From: JACZQZ01 sp046756945
GTDB taxonomy: Bacteria > Pseudomonadota > Alphaproteobacteria > Rhodospirillales > 2-02-FULL-58-16
Reading direction: 5' to 3'
DNA: 20,244 nt
Assembly: GCA_046756945.1 (NCBI GenBank)
Contig: JBHHXI010000043.1
Span: forward strand, 1-20,244
Each line of letters starts with the position of its first letter. Position 1 is the first letter of the stretch. Both the position numbers and the translations under genes were made by a program. The notes under the pieces were generated by a model. It was given only the letters and a program-made list of their open reading frames with translations. It searched no databases and was not told the DNA's origin. Positions 7,260-14,259 of the stretch are shown here, piece after piece.

Positions 7260-8567
7260 CTACGCCAGGCCCGGATAGATGGGAAAACGCCGGCACAGGT
7301 CGTGGACCTCGGCGCGTACCTTCGCCGCGGCGGCGGCGGCCTCGTCCGGGCCGGCGGCGAGGGCCTCGAGGACACGGGCGATCATTGCCCCGATGGCGCG
7401 GAACTCCGGCGCCCGGAACCCCCGCGTGGTGCCCGCCGAGACGCCGAAGCGGAGACCCGAGGTGACGGCGGGCGGCTGCTCGTCGAAGGGAACGGCGTTC
7501 TTGTTGCAGGTCAGGCCGGCCTGCTCCAGGTGCTCCGAGGCGACGTCGCCGGTCAGGCCCCGGGGCCGGAGGTCGACCAGCATCAGCGGCGTGTCGGTGC
7601 CCCCGCTGACCACGTGCAGGCCGGCCCCGGCCAGGGTCGCGGCCAGGGTGCGCGCGTTGTCCAGCACGGCGCGGGCGTAGTCCTTGAATTCGGGCCGCAG
7701 CGCCTCGCCCAGGCACACCGCCTTGGCCGAGATGGCGTTCAGGATGGTGCTGCCCTGGACGCCGGGAAAGACGGCCGAATCGAATTTCCCGGCCAGCTCG
7801 CGGTCGTCGGTCAGGATCAGGCCGCCGCGCGCCCCGGCCAGGTTCTTGTACGTGGTCGCGGTGACCACGTGGGCGTGGGGTACGGGGCTGGGGTGCAGCC
7901 CGCCGGCGACGAGAGCGGTGAAATGGGCCATGTCCACCATCAGGTAGGCGCCGACCGCATCGGCGATGGCGCGAAAGCGGGCGAAGTCGATGACCCGCGC
8001 GTAGGCCGAGCCGCCGGCGATGATGAGGGCCGGTCCGTGCTCCCGGGCCAGGCGCTCCACCTCGTCGTAGTCGATGCGGCCGTCGGCGCGCCGCACCCCG
8101 TACTGCACGGCCTTCATCCACGTGCCCGACATGTTGAAAGCCGCTCCGTGGCTGAGGTGGCCTCCCGCCGCCAGGGCCATGCTCAGGATGGTGTCGCCGG
8201 GCCTGAGCAGGGCCAGGTACACCGCCTGGTTGGCCTGGCTTCCCGAATGGGGCTGGACGTTGGCGAAGGCGCAGCCGAACACGGCCCGGGCGCGCTCAAT
8301 GGCCAGGGACTCGACCTGATCCGCGAACCGGGCGCCGCCGTAATAGCGGCGCCCGGGGTAGCCCTCGACGGTCTTGTTGGTCATCACCGAGCCCAGGGCC
8401 TGCAGGCTGGCGAGGCTGACGATGTTCTCCGAGGCGATCAATTCGATCTGGTCCTGCTGGCGGCGCAGCTCGCCGAGGATCGCCCCGTGGACCTCGGCAT
8501 CGACGCTTGCCAGATCGTCGGTGAAGTAACCGGGGCGCGGCCCGGGTGCCGGTTCCGAAGACGCCAT
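7260..8567 (-). CDS. Serine hydroxymethyltransferase-like PLP enzyme, divergent
   Basis: A 435-residue fold-type I PLP enzyme clearly homologous to GlyA, which interconverts serine and glycine with tetrahydrofolate. Conserved landmarks are IASEN (44-48), NKTVEGYPGRRYYGG (64-78), NVQPHSGSQAN (103-113), GGHLSHG (135-141), the PLP-facing VDMAH (Asp212, His215), the Schiff-base Lys241, and carboxylate-binding Arg373 in SGLRFG. Several normally near-invariant positions differ. The residue before the lysine is Tyr240 (TTYKNLAGARGG) rather than His. The stretch before GGHL is ALAA instead of LAH. RVGTPA is RFGVSA. It could be a second SHMT paralogue, a 2-methylserine hydroxymethyltransferase-type enzyme, or another retro-aldolase. 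SD-like GGACAGGGAG precedes the ATG. It leads an operon with the LysE exporter, and the ArsR operon diverges from its upstream side. Confidence 0.85.
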   Translation of the reverse strand: MASSEPAPGPRPGYFTDDLASVDAEVHGAILGELRRQQDQIELIASENIVSLASLQALGSVMTNKTVEGYPGRRYYGGARFADQVESLAIERARAVFGCAFANVQPHSGSQANQAVYLALLRPGDTILSMALAAGGHLSHGAAFNMSGTWMKAVQYGVRRADGRIDYDEVERLAREHGPALIIAGGSAYARVIDFARFRAIADAVGAYLMVDMAHFTALVAGGLHPSPVPHAHVVTATTYKNLAGARGGLILTDDRELAGKFDSAVFPGVQGSTILNAISAKAVCLGEALRPEFKDYARAVLDNARTLAATLAGAGLHVVSGGTDTPLMLVDLRPRGLTGDVASEHLEQAGLTCNKNAVPFDEQPPAVTSGLRFGVSAGTTRGFRAPEFRAIGAMIARVLEALAAGPDEAAAAAAKVRAEVHDLCRRFPIYPGLA

Positions 8568-8643
8568 GAACGGCTCCCTGTCCTTGAGCGCTGGGGCGGG
8601 AACCCTAACGCGCGCCCTTCACCATCGACAACCGGAAACCGTG

Positions 8644-8657
8644 AGCGGCATGCCGCT
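8644..8657. promoter_or_regulatory. 14-bp perfect palindrome abutting the arsR -35 element
   Basis: AGCGGCATGCCGCT reads the same on both strands. Its last base is the first base of the TTGACA -35 box of the ArsR promoter, and it lies between that promoter and the divergent SHMT-like gene. The position would suit a regulator site, but no protein can be assigned. Confidence 0.4.
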
Positions 8658-8685
8658 TGACAGCCGGCGGCACAATACGATATTT
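8657..8685 (+). promoter_or_regulatory. Promoter of the ArsR operon, probably leaderless
   Basis: A perfect TTGACA -35 box lies at 8657-8662. The -10 is most likely GATATT at 8679-8684 (16-nt spacer), with overlapping AT-rich alternatives one or two bases on. The transcript start would fall at about 8691-8693, at the ATG (8692) itself. No Shine-Dalgarno lies before the ATG, which agrees with a leaderless message. Confidence 0.65.
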
Positions 8686-8703
8686 AACCATATGGTTAAA
8701 TAT
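8680..8703. promoter_or_regulatory. 24-bp perfect palindrome, likely ArsR operator
   Basis: ATATTTAACCAT followed directly by its exact reverse complement gives a 24-bp perfect inverted repeat centred between 8691 and 8692. It covers most of the -10 box, the predicted transcript start and the first codons of the ArsR gene. ArsR proteins bind as dimers to such AT-rich dyads and repress their own operons, so this is the obvious autoregulatory operator. It is strikingly AT-rich against the GC-rich surroundings. Confidence 0.7.
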
Positions 8704-9042
8704 TCGTCTCCCCGGGAGGCCACCGAATCCCTGGATCGCGTGTTCCACGCCCTTGCCGACCCGACCCGCCGCGCCATCGTGGCCCGGCTGGCCGACGGTC
8801 CGGCGACGGTCGGGGAGCTGGCGCAGCCGTTTTCCATGTCGCTGCCGGCGGTCTCCAAGCATCTGGCGGTGCTGGAGGGGGCGAGGCTGATGGCGCGGGA
8901 CAGGGACGGCCGGTTTCATCGCTGCCGGCTTGAGCCGGAGCCGATGGCCGGGGCGGCGGAATGGATCGCGCGCACCCGCGCGTTCTGGGAGGGCCGTCTG
9001 GACGGCCTGTCCCGATATCTTGAGGGAACGAAGGAGGGATAG
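8692..9042 (+). CDS. ArsR family winged-helix transcriptional regulator
   Basis: A 116-residue ArsR/SmtB-type repressor. The core reads FHALADPTRRAIVARLADG (residues 18-36) followed by the helix-turn-helix TVGELAQPFSMSLPAVSKHLAVLEGARLM (about 39-67), with a wing around DRDGRFHRCRLE. It lacks the CxC metal site of ArsR/CadC proteins, having only Cys78, so it probably senses something other than the classical metals. This type is commonly paired with an SRPBCC (AHSA1) gene, as here. The ATG at 8692 is chosen because the -35 and -10 boxes and the operator dyad lie across or just before it. An upstream in-frame ATG at 8650 would lie ahead of the promoter. The next gene begins 4 nt after its stop, with the ribosome site AAGGAGGG inside this gene's last codons. 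Confidence 0.88.
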   Translation: MVKYSSPREATESLDRVFHALADPTRRAIVARLADGPATVGELAQPFSMSLPAVSKHLAVLEGARLMARDRDGRFHRCRLEPEPMAGAAEWIARTRAFWEGRLDGLSRYLEGTKEG

Positions 9043-9046
9043 GCGG

Positions 9047-9511
9047 ATGACGGTGGCGACGGAAAGAAAAACGGAAACGGCGGGCGTCGAGCTGAAGCGT
9101 GTTTTTCAGGCGCCGCGCGAGCGCGTGTTCGACGCGTGGACCAATGGGGACGCGCTGGCCGCCTGGTTCGGGCCGCAAGGGCTGTCGACCCGGATCGACA
9201 CCTTCAACCCCAGGCCCGGAGGGCGGTACCGCTTCGTCATGGAGGGCGAAGGCGAATATCCCGTCGGCGGTGAATTCCTGGAAATCGTGCCCCCGGAACG
9301 GCTGTCCTTCACCTGGGCGTGGGAACGCGGCGATTACGCGGGTGTCGAGACCGTCGTCGAGGTGACGTTGGCGGAGACCGCCGGGGGCACGGAACTGACC
9401 CTCGTGCACCGCCGGTTGCTGAACGACGAAGCGTGCGACAAGCACCGCCAGGGCTGGACCAGCAGCTTCGGCTGCCTTGAGGAATTCCTGGCGAAGGAGG
9501 ATCGATCATGA
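9047..9511 (+). CDS. SRPBCC domain protein, AHSA1 (activator of Hsp90 ATPase homologue 1-like) family
   Basis: A 154-residue START-like/SRPBCC fold protein. Family signatures are VELKRVFQAPRERVFDAWTNGDALAAWFGPQG (about residues 14-45), GGRYRFVM, GGEFLEIVPPERLSFTWAW and the C-terminal GWTSSFGCLEEFL. The fold makes a hydrophobic cavity for small ligands. Despite the family name, a bacterial Hsp90 link is not established. The preferred ATG at 9047 has AAGGAGGG at 9031-9038. Upstream in-frame codons overlap the ArsR gene. It overlaps the following VOC gene by 4 nt (ATGA), so the three genes form one coupled operon. Ligand and reaction are unknown. Confidence 0.87.
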   Translation: MTVATERKTETAGVELKRVFQAPRERVFDAWTNGDALAAWFGPQGLSTRIDTFNPRPGGRYRFVMEGEGEYPVGGEFLEIVPPERLSFTWAWERGDYAGVETVVEVTLAETAGGTELTLVHRRLLNDEACDKHRQGWTSSFGCLEEFLAKEDRS

Positions 9512-9987
9512 CCGGCGCGGTAAACCCCATTCCCGACCCCTTCACCCCCGTCACGCCGTATATCGTCGTCGACGGCGCGGACGCGGCCATCGCGTTCTAC
9601 AACAAGGCGTTCGGCGCCGCAGAGAGGATGCGCCTGCCGGCACCCGACGGCAGCCGTATCCTGCATGCCGAAATCACCATCGCCGGCGCCGTCATCATGG
9701 TGACGGACGTGTGTCCGGACTCCGGCGCCACGTCGCCGAAAGCCCTTGGCGGATGGTCGGGCGCCATCCATCTGTACGTCCCCGATGCCGACGCCACCTT
9801 CGCCCGGGCATTGGCGGCCGGCGCGACGGAGGTCATGCCGCCCACCGACATGTTCTGGGGCGACCGCTTCGCCAAGGTCCTCGACCCCTTCGGCCACCAG
9901 TGGTCGATCGCCACCCATGTTGCCGACCCGACGCCGGAGGAGATGCAGGAGGCCATGAAGAAGGTGTTCTCCGAGCCCCCCGGCTGA
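9508..9987 (+). CDS. VOC family protein, PhnB-like glyoxalase/dioxygenase superfamily
   Basis: A 159-residue protein of the vicinal oxygen chelate superfamily, PhnB-like branch. It begins with VTPYIVVDGADAAIAFYNKAFGA (about residues 15-37), continues through SRILHAEITIAGAVIMVTD with potential metal ligand His53, and ends with the typical WGDRFAKVLDPFGHQWSIATH containing His130. PhnB-like proteins are not the phosphonate enzymes themselves, and most have no known substrate. AAGGAGGA at 9494-9501 gives a strong ribosome site inside the previous gene. This is the last gene of the ArsR operon. An ArsR plus SRPBCC plus VOC set suggests response to a small organic or electrophilic compound, which is inference. 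Confidence 0.87.
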   Translation: MTGAVNPIPDPFTPVTPYIVVDGADAAIAFYNKAFGAAERMRLPAPDGSRILHAEITIAGAVIMVTDVCPDSGATSPKALGGWSGAIHLYVPDADATFARALAAGATEVMPPTDMFWGDRFAKVLDPFGHQWSIATHVADPTPEEMQEAMKKVFSEPPG

Positions 9988-10008
9988 GCGCCGCGCCCCG
10001 GCCAAGCG

Positions 10009-10644
10009 TCAAAGGCCGCCGACGAAGCCGGCGATGGCGGCGATGGCTTCCTCCAGGTTTTGCCGCTCGGTGCGCCCGGAGGCCTTGCGCGGCCGGAAGC
10101 CGTGGTCGCCGTCGGCGAGCCAGTGCAGGCGGATGGCGGGCGCCAGTCCGTAGCCCGACACCGTCTCCGGCCCGCCGAACGGATCGCGGCTTCCCTGCAG
10201 GAACAGGGCCGGGGTCTTGAGCGCCTTCAGGTGATCGACGCGCGGGTTCCGGGGCCGTCCGGGGGCATGGAACGGATAGCCGAGGGATACCAGGCCGCGG
10301 ACCGGCGTCCCGTCGCCTTCCAGCCCGGCGGCGACCATGGTCGCCATGCGCCCGCCCAGGGACTTGCCGCCGATAACGAGGTTTTCGGCGCCCAGGTGTC
10401 CGATCACGGCGCGCCAGCATTTGACCAGCACCGGCGCCCGGTCGGGCGGGCGTTTCTTGCCCGTGCGCCGCCTTTCGGCCATGTACGGAAATTCGAAGCG
10501 CGCGACGCGAAAGCCCGCCGCGGCCAGACCCTCGGCGAAGGCGGCCATGAAGTCCGAATCCATGGGCGCCCCGGCGCCGTGGGCCAGGGCAACCGTCAGC
10601 GCCGCGCCGGGCGGCCCGTCGAACAGGAAATCGGGCGCGGTCAT
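10009..10644 (-). CDS. Alpha/beta hydrolase family protein (KANL3/Tex30-like)
   Basis: A 211-residue hydrolase with the catalytic triad in the usual order. Ser95 is the nucleophile in GGKSLGGR (nucleophile elbow, with KS before LGG as in the KANL3/Tex30 group), Asp154 is in GSRDPFG, and His181 is in DGDHGF. The N-terminal ALAHGAGAPMDSDFM segment forms the oxyanion region. The basic stretch ERRRTGKKRPPDR (about residues 57-69) is typical of the group. It is cytosolic, with no signal peptide. The substrate is unknown, and dienelactone hydrolase-like annotation is an alternative. The start is ATG at 10644, 37 nt after the fumarase stop on the same strand, so it is likely the last gene of that transcript. 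No good Shine-Dalgarno is visible. Its stop faces the VOC stop with 21 nt between. Confidence 0.82.
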   Translation of the reverse strand: MTAPDFLFDGPPGAALTVALAHGAGAPMDSDFMAAFAEGLAAAGFRVARFEFPYMAERRRTGKKRPPDRAPVLVKCWRAVIGHLGAENLVIGGKSLGGRMATMVAAGLEGDGTPVRGLVSLGYPFHAPGRPRNPRVDHLKALKTPALFLQGSRDPFGGPETVSGYGLAPAIRLHWLADGDHGFRPRKASGRTERQNLEEAIAAIAGFVGGL

Positions 10645-10681
10645 CGGGGTGCGGCCGCCGGCTCCCGTCACCGGCGCGCCG

Positions 10682-12322
<1,641 letters not shown>

Positions 12323-12396
12323 TACATGACCCTCCCCGGGCCGGGTCCCAACCTTGGAACGGTCACGGATGCGGCGGCCTTCCCGGCGCCGTGGCC

Positions 12397-12903
12397 CTAC
12401 TTCTTGCGGAAGGCGTCCAGGGTGATGACCTCGCCCATCTTCCCCTCGTCGTCCGGCGAATCGGTGTTGTGCCCGATCAACCGGTCCCCGGCGCCGGGTC
12501 CCATGGCGCCGGTGCCGGGGGCCGCTTTTTCCGAAACGGCGGGCGCCTTCATCGTCTTCAGCTGAAGCCCGAAATTGACCGACGGGTCGACGAACGCGGT
12601 CACGGCGGCAAACGGGATGCGCAGGCGCGCGTCCCTGCCGTTGAACTTGAGCGTTACCGTAAACAGGTCCTCGCCGACCTCCAGGCCGCTGAACTGGTTC
12701 TGCAGCACGATGGTCATTTCGTCGGGGTGCTGGGCGCGCAGGAATTCCGCCACCTCCACGCCTTCGGCGCGGGTGCGGAACGTGATGTAGAAGTGGTGTT
12801 CGCCGGGCAGTCCCTTCGACGCCACGAAAGCGAGCGAACGGCGGATGACGGCGCGCATGGCGTCCTCGATCCATTTGTCGTAGCTGAGGAAGTCGGTGGT
12901 CAT
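12397..12903 (-). CDS. sspB: SspB family adaptor (ClpXP specificity factor), alphaproteobacterial type
   Basis: A 168-residue adaptor that binds the ssrA degradation tag and tethers tagged proteins to the ClpXP protease. The folded tag-binding domain covers about residues 1-118 (DFLSYDKWIEDAMRAVIRRSL, EHHFYITFRT, VGEDLFTVTLKFNGRDARLRIPFAAVTAFVDPSVNFGLQL). It is followed by a low-complexity linker (about 119-155) and a conserved C-terminal ClpX-docking peptide, GEVITLDAFRKK (157-168). The start ATG at 12903 lies only about 30 nt downstream of the tmRNA gene on the same strand, with no clear terminator between, so readthrough or co-transcription is plausible. No strong Shine-Dalgarno is visible (ACGGGTG). 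The nearby tmRNA encodes ANDN, the part of the tag recognised by alphaproteobacterial SspB. Confidence 0.9.
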   Translation of the reverse strand: MTTDFLSYDKWIEDAMRAVIRRSLAFVASKGLPGEHHFYITFRTRAEGVEVAEFLRAQHPDEMTIVLQNQFSGLEVGEDLFTVTLKFNGRDARLRIPFAAVTAFVDPSVNFGLQLKTMKAPAVSEKAAPGTGAMGPGAGDRLIGHNTDSPDDEGKMGEVITLDAFRKK

Positions 12904-12933
12904 CGCACCCGTTCACCAAAGGGTCGGCCGAGT

Positions 12934-12961
12934 GGGGGGCTTCTGTTGCCAGGTGCCCCCC
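12934..12961 (-). other. GC hairpin at the 3' end of the tmRNA coding piece
   Basis: GGGGGGC (12961-12955 read on the minus strand) pairs perfectly with GCCCCCC (12940-12934) around a 14-nt loop ACCTGGCAACAGAA. It ends the coding piece after the tag stop. No T-run follows, so it is more likely a structural or processing element than an intrinsic terminator. Confidence 0.6.
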
Positions 12962-12976
12962 GAACCCCGCTGCAGC

Positions 12977-13012
12977 TTATGCGGCTACAGCAAATGCCTC
13001 GTTATCATTGGC
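12977..13012 (-). other. tmRNA proteolysis-tag reading frame, ANDNEAFAVAA
   Basis: Eleven sense codons and a TAA stop encode ANDNEAFAVAA. With the alanine carried on the tmRNA itself, the tag would be AANDNEAFAVAA. ANDN is the SspB-binding part of alphaproteobacterial tags (Caulobacter has AANDNFAEEFAVAA), and the terminal VAA is the ClpX signal. AATGCC (13015-13010) and GGCATT (12998-12993) can pair across the first tag codons, as in the tag-bearing hairpin of other tmRNAs. Confidence 0.9.
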
Positions 13013-13136
13013 ATTTATGTGTTTGGCCCGATAACGGCGGTACCATGCCGGGCGAAAGCCATGTCTTTACCACGCGCGTCGATCCTGTCTCGCCCCCAGA
13101 GAGCCCCGGTTGCCACGCCGGCCGCCGGAGAGGGTT

Positions 13137-13217
13137 TGGTGGAGGCGCCGGGCACTGCCCCCGGGTCCGCAACGCTTATTCCACACCACGTTTATCGCCA
13201 TAGTCGGTTTCCCGACA
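13137..13217 (-). ncRNA. Acceptor piece of the two-piece tmRNA
   Basis: The roughly 80-nt first part of the transcript opens with a perfect GTCGG-GAAA-CCGAC hairpin (13216-13203, a GNRA-type loop). It carries the T arm CCGGG/CCCGG with loop GGCAGTG and ends in the encoded CCA at 13139-13137. The loop lacks the usual TTCRA sequence. The 5' end is inferred from the promoter position. Confidence 0.75.
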
Positions 13218-13222
13218 CCTTC

Positions 13223-13251
13223 AATATAGGGATTTCCCGACCCCTTGGGAA
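13223..13251 (-). promoter_or_regulatory. Promoter of the tmRNA gene
   Basis: On the minus strand TTCCCA (13251-13246) and TATATT (13228-13223) are separated by 17 nt. The -10 matches 5 of 6 consensus bases and the -35 matches 4. The predicted start near 13217 falls just before the hairpin that opens the acceptor piece. Confidence 0.6.
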
Positions 13252-13260
13252 GAGGGTGGA

Positions 13261-13298
13261 GAGGGCGGAGAAAGCGGATGGCGGCCGCGGCCGCCCTC
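13261..13298. other. Inverted repeats between the ssrA and thyA promoters
   Basis: GAGGGCGG (13261-13268) pairs with CCGCCCTC (13291-13298). Nested at 13280-13295 is a 16-bp perfect GC-only palindrome, GGCGGCCGCGGCCGCC. The stretch lies between two divergent promoters and has no T-run. It may be a regulator site or simply low-complexity GC sequence. Otherwise 13252-13414 shows no gene. Confidence 0.3.
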
Positions 13299-13344
13299 CC
13301 CCGGTTGGCCGGGCAGGGCGCTGGGTCGAGGCGACCGACGGACC

Positions 13345-13372
13345 TTGCGCCGGCGGCGGGAACGGGTACAGT
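13345..13372 (+). promoter_or_regulatory. Possible thyA promoter
   Basis: TTGCGC (13345-13350) and TACAGT (13367-13372) have a 16-nt spacer, matching 3 and 4 of 6 consensus bases. It would give a leader of about 35 nt before the thyA ATG. Weak but the best candidate in the gap. Confidence 0.35.
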
Positions 13373-13414
13373 GCGTCTCGAAAACCGCGAAGGGAAAAAT
13401 CCAGATAACGGCCC

Positions 13415-14209
13415 ATGAAACAGTATCTGGATCTCATGCGTCACGTTCGCGAGGACGGTATCTACAAGGATGATAGAACCGGAACCGGAACGCTCAGCGT
13501 GTTCGGGCACCAGATGCGCATCGATCTGGACGCCGGTTTTCCCCTGCTGACGACCAAGAAGCTGCACCTGAAATCCATAATCCACGAATTGCTCTGGTTT
13601 CTCAGGGGTGACACGAACGTAAAATACCTTCAGGAAAACGGCGTGCGCATCTGGGACGAATGGGCCGACGAGGCCGGCGACCTGGGGCCCGTTTACGGCG
13701 CCCAATGGCGGTCCTGGCCGACGCCCGACGGCGGGCGCATCGATCAGATTTCCCGGCTTATCGAGCGCATCCGGACGAACCCGGATTCCCGCCGGATGGT
13801 CGTCAGCGCCTGGAACGTGGCCGATATCGACACCATGGCGTTGCCGCCATGCCACTGCCTGTTCCAGTTTTATGTCGCCCAGGGAAAACTGTCGTGCCAG
13901 CTCTATCAGCGCAGCGCCGACGTCTTCCTCGGCGTGCCCTTCAACATCGCGTCCTATGCCCTGCTAACGATGATGGTTGCCCACGTCACCGGGTTGGGAG
14001 CGGGGGAATTCGTTCATACGTTCGGCGACGCCCACCTGTATTGCAACCACCTGGAACAGGCTCAGTTACAATTGCAGCGCGACTGCCTGCCGCTGCCGAC
14101 GATGAAACTGGATTCCTCCGTGAAAAGCATATTCGATTTTTCCTACGACAGTTTCGATCTGCAGAATTACCGGTTTCATCCGCCCATTCCCGCCCCCATC
14201 GCGGTCTAA
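13415..14209 (+). CDS. thyA: Thymidylate synthase
   Basis: A 264-residue folate-dependent thymidylate synthase, methylating dUMP to dTMP with methylene-tetrahydrofolate. Length and numbering match E. coli ThyA exactly. The N-terminus is MKQYLDLMRHV, catalytic Cys146 is in PPCHCLFQFYV, Arg166 and Asp169 are in YQRSADVFLG, the nucleotide-binding segment is FNIASYALLTMM, and the C-terminal PIPAPIAV ends in the hydrophobic residue that closes the active site. The start is fixed by family alignment, yet no Shine-Dalgarno lies at the usual distance (AAGGGAAA at 13390-13397 is about 18 nt away). The folA gene follows after 50 nt, the common thyA-folA pair in which DHFR recycles the dihydrofolate made here. 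Confidence 0.96.
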   Translation: MKQYLDLMRHVREDGIYKDDRTGTGTLSVFGHQMRIDLDAGFPLLTTKKLHLKSIIHELLWFLRGDTNVKYLQENGVRIWDEWADEAGDLGPVYGAQWRSWPTPDGGRIDQISRLIERIRTNPDSRRMVVSAWNVADIDTMALPPCHCLFQFYVAQGKLSCQLYQRSADVFLGVPFNIASYALLTMMVAHVTGLGAGEFVHTFGDAHLYCNHLEQAQLQLQRDCLPLPTMKLDSSVKSIFDFSYDSFDLQNYRFHPPIPAPIAV

Positions 14210-14259
14210 TCCCAATATTATTGAACACTGGTATTACGACCTGCCGAGGGAAAGCCGTC

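Larger units (their letters stand above)
12932..13217 (-). ncRNA. ssrA: tmRNA, circularly permuted two-piece form
   Basis: Transfer-messenger RNA, which with SmpB rescues stalled ribosomes and adds a degradation tag. Reading down the minus strand: promoter, acceptor piece (about 13217-13137), intervening segment (13136-13098), coding piece (13097 to about 12932). The acceptor piece ends GCGGACCCGGG..CCCGG..CGCCTCC-A-CCA, with CCA at 13139-13137. The coding piece starts GGGGGCG (13097-13091), exactly complementary to CGCCUCC with one wobble at the third pair. That G3-U70 is the alanine identity element. It continues AGACAGGATCGACG, matching the canonical tmRNA CTGGATTCGACG. Next come a GCCCG/CGGGC helix consistent with a pseudoknot, the tag frame, and a 7-bp GC hairpin (12934-12961). 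The 3'-half-first gene order is the permuted arrangement known from Alphaproteobacteria. Exact mature ends are estimates. Confidence 0.92.

Noticed and set aside
7246..8121. Upstream extension of the LysE-type gene to a 501-residue protein
   Set aside because: The extra residues are an out-of-frame reading of the SHMT-like gene. The exporter is full-length from the GTG at 7245.
8568..8691. Riboswitch or leader RNA upstream of the SHMT-like gene
   Set aside because: The SHMT-side leader is short and shows no recognisable glycine, THF or SAM riboswitch core. No convincing minus-strand promoter was found either.
12391..13203. Plus-strand frames running through the sspB-thyA gap
   Set aside because: They are antisense to sspB and to the tmRNA gene, whose structure explains the conserved sequence there.
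13280..13295. 16-bp perfect palindrome made only of G and C
   Set aside because: Listed only as a weak inverted repeat. In such GC-rich DNA a GGC/GCC palindrome may arise by chance, so it is not claimed as an operator.
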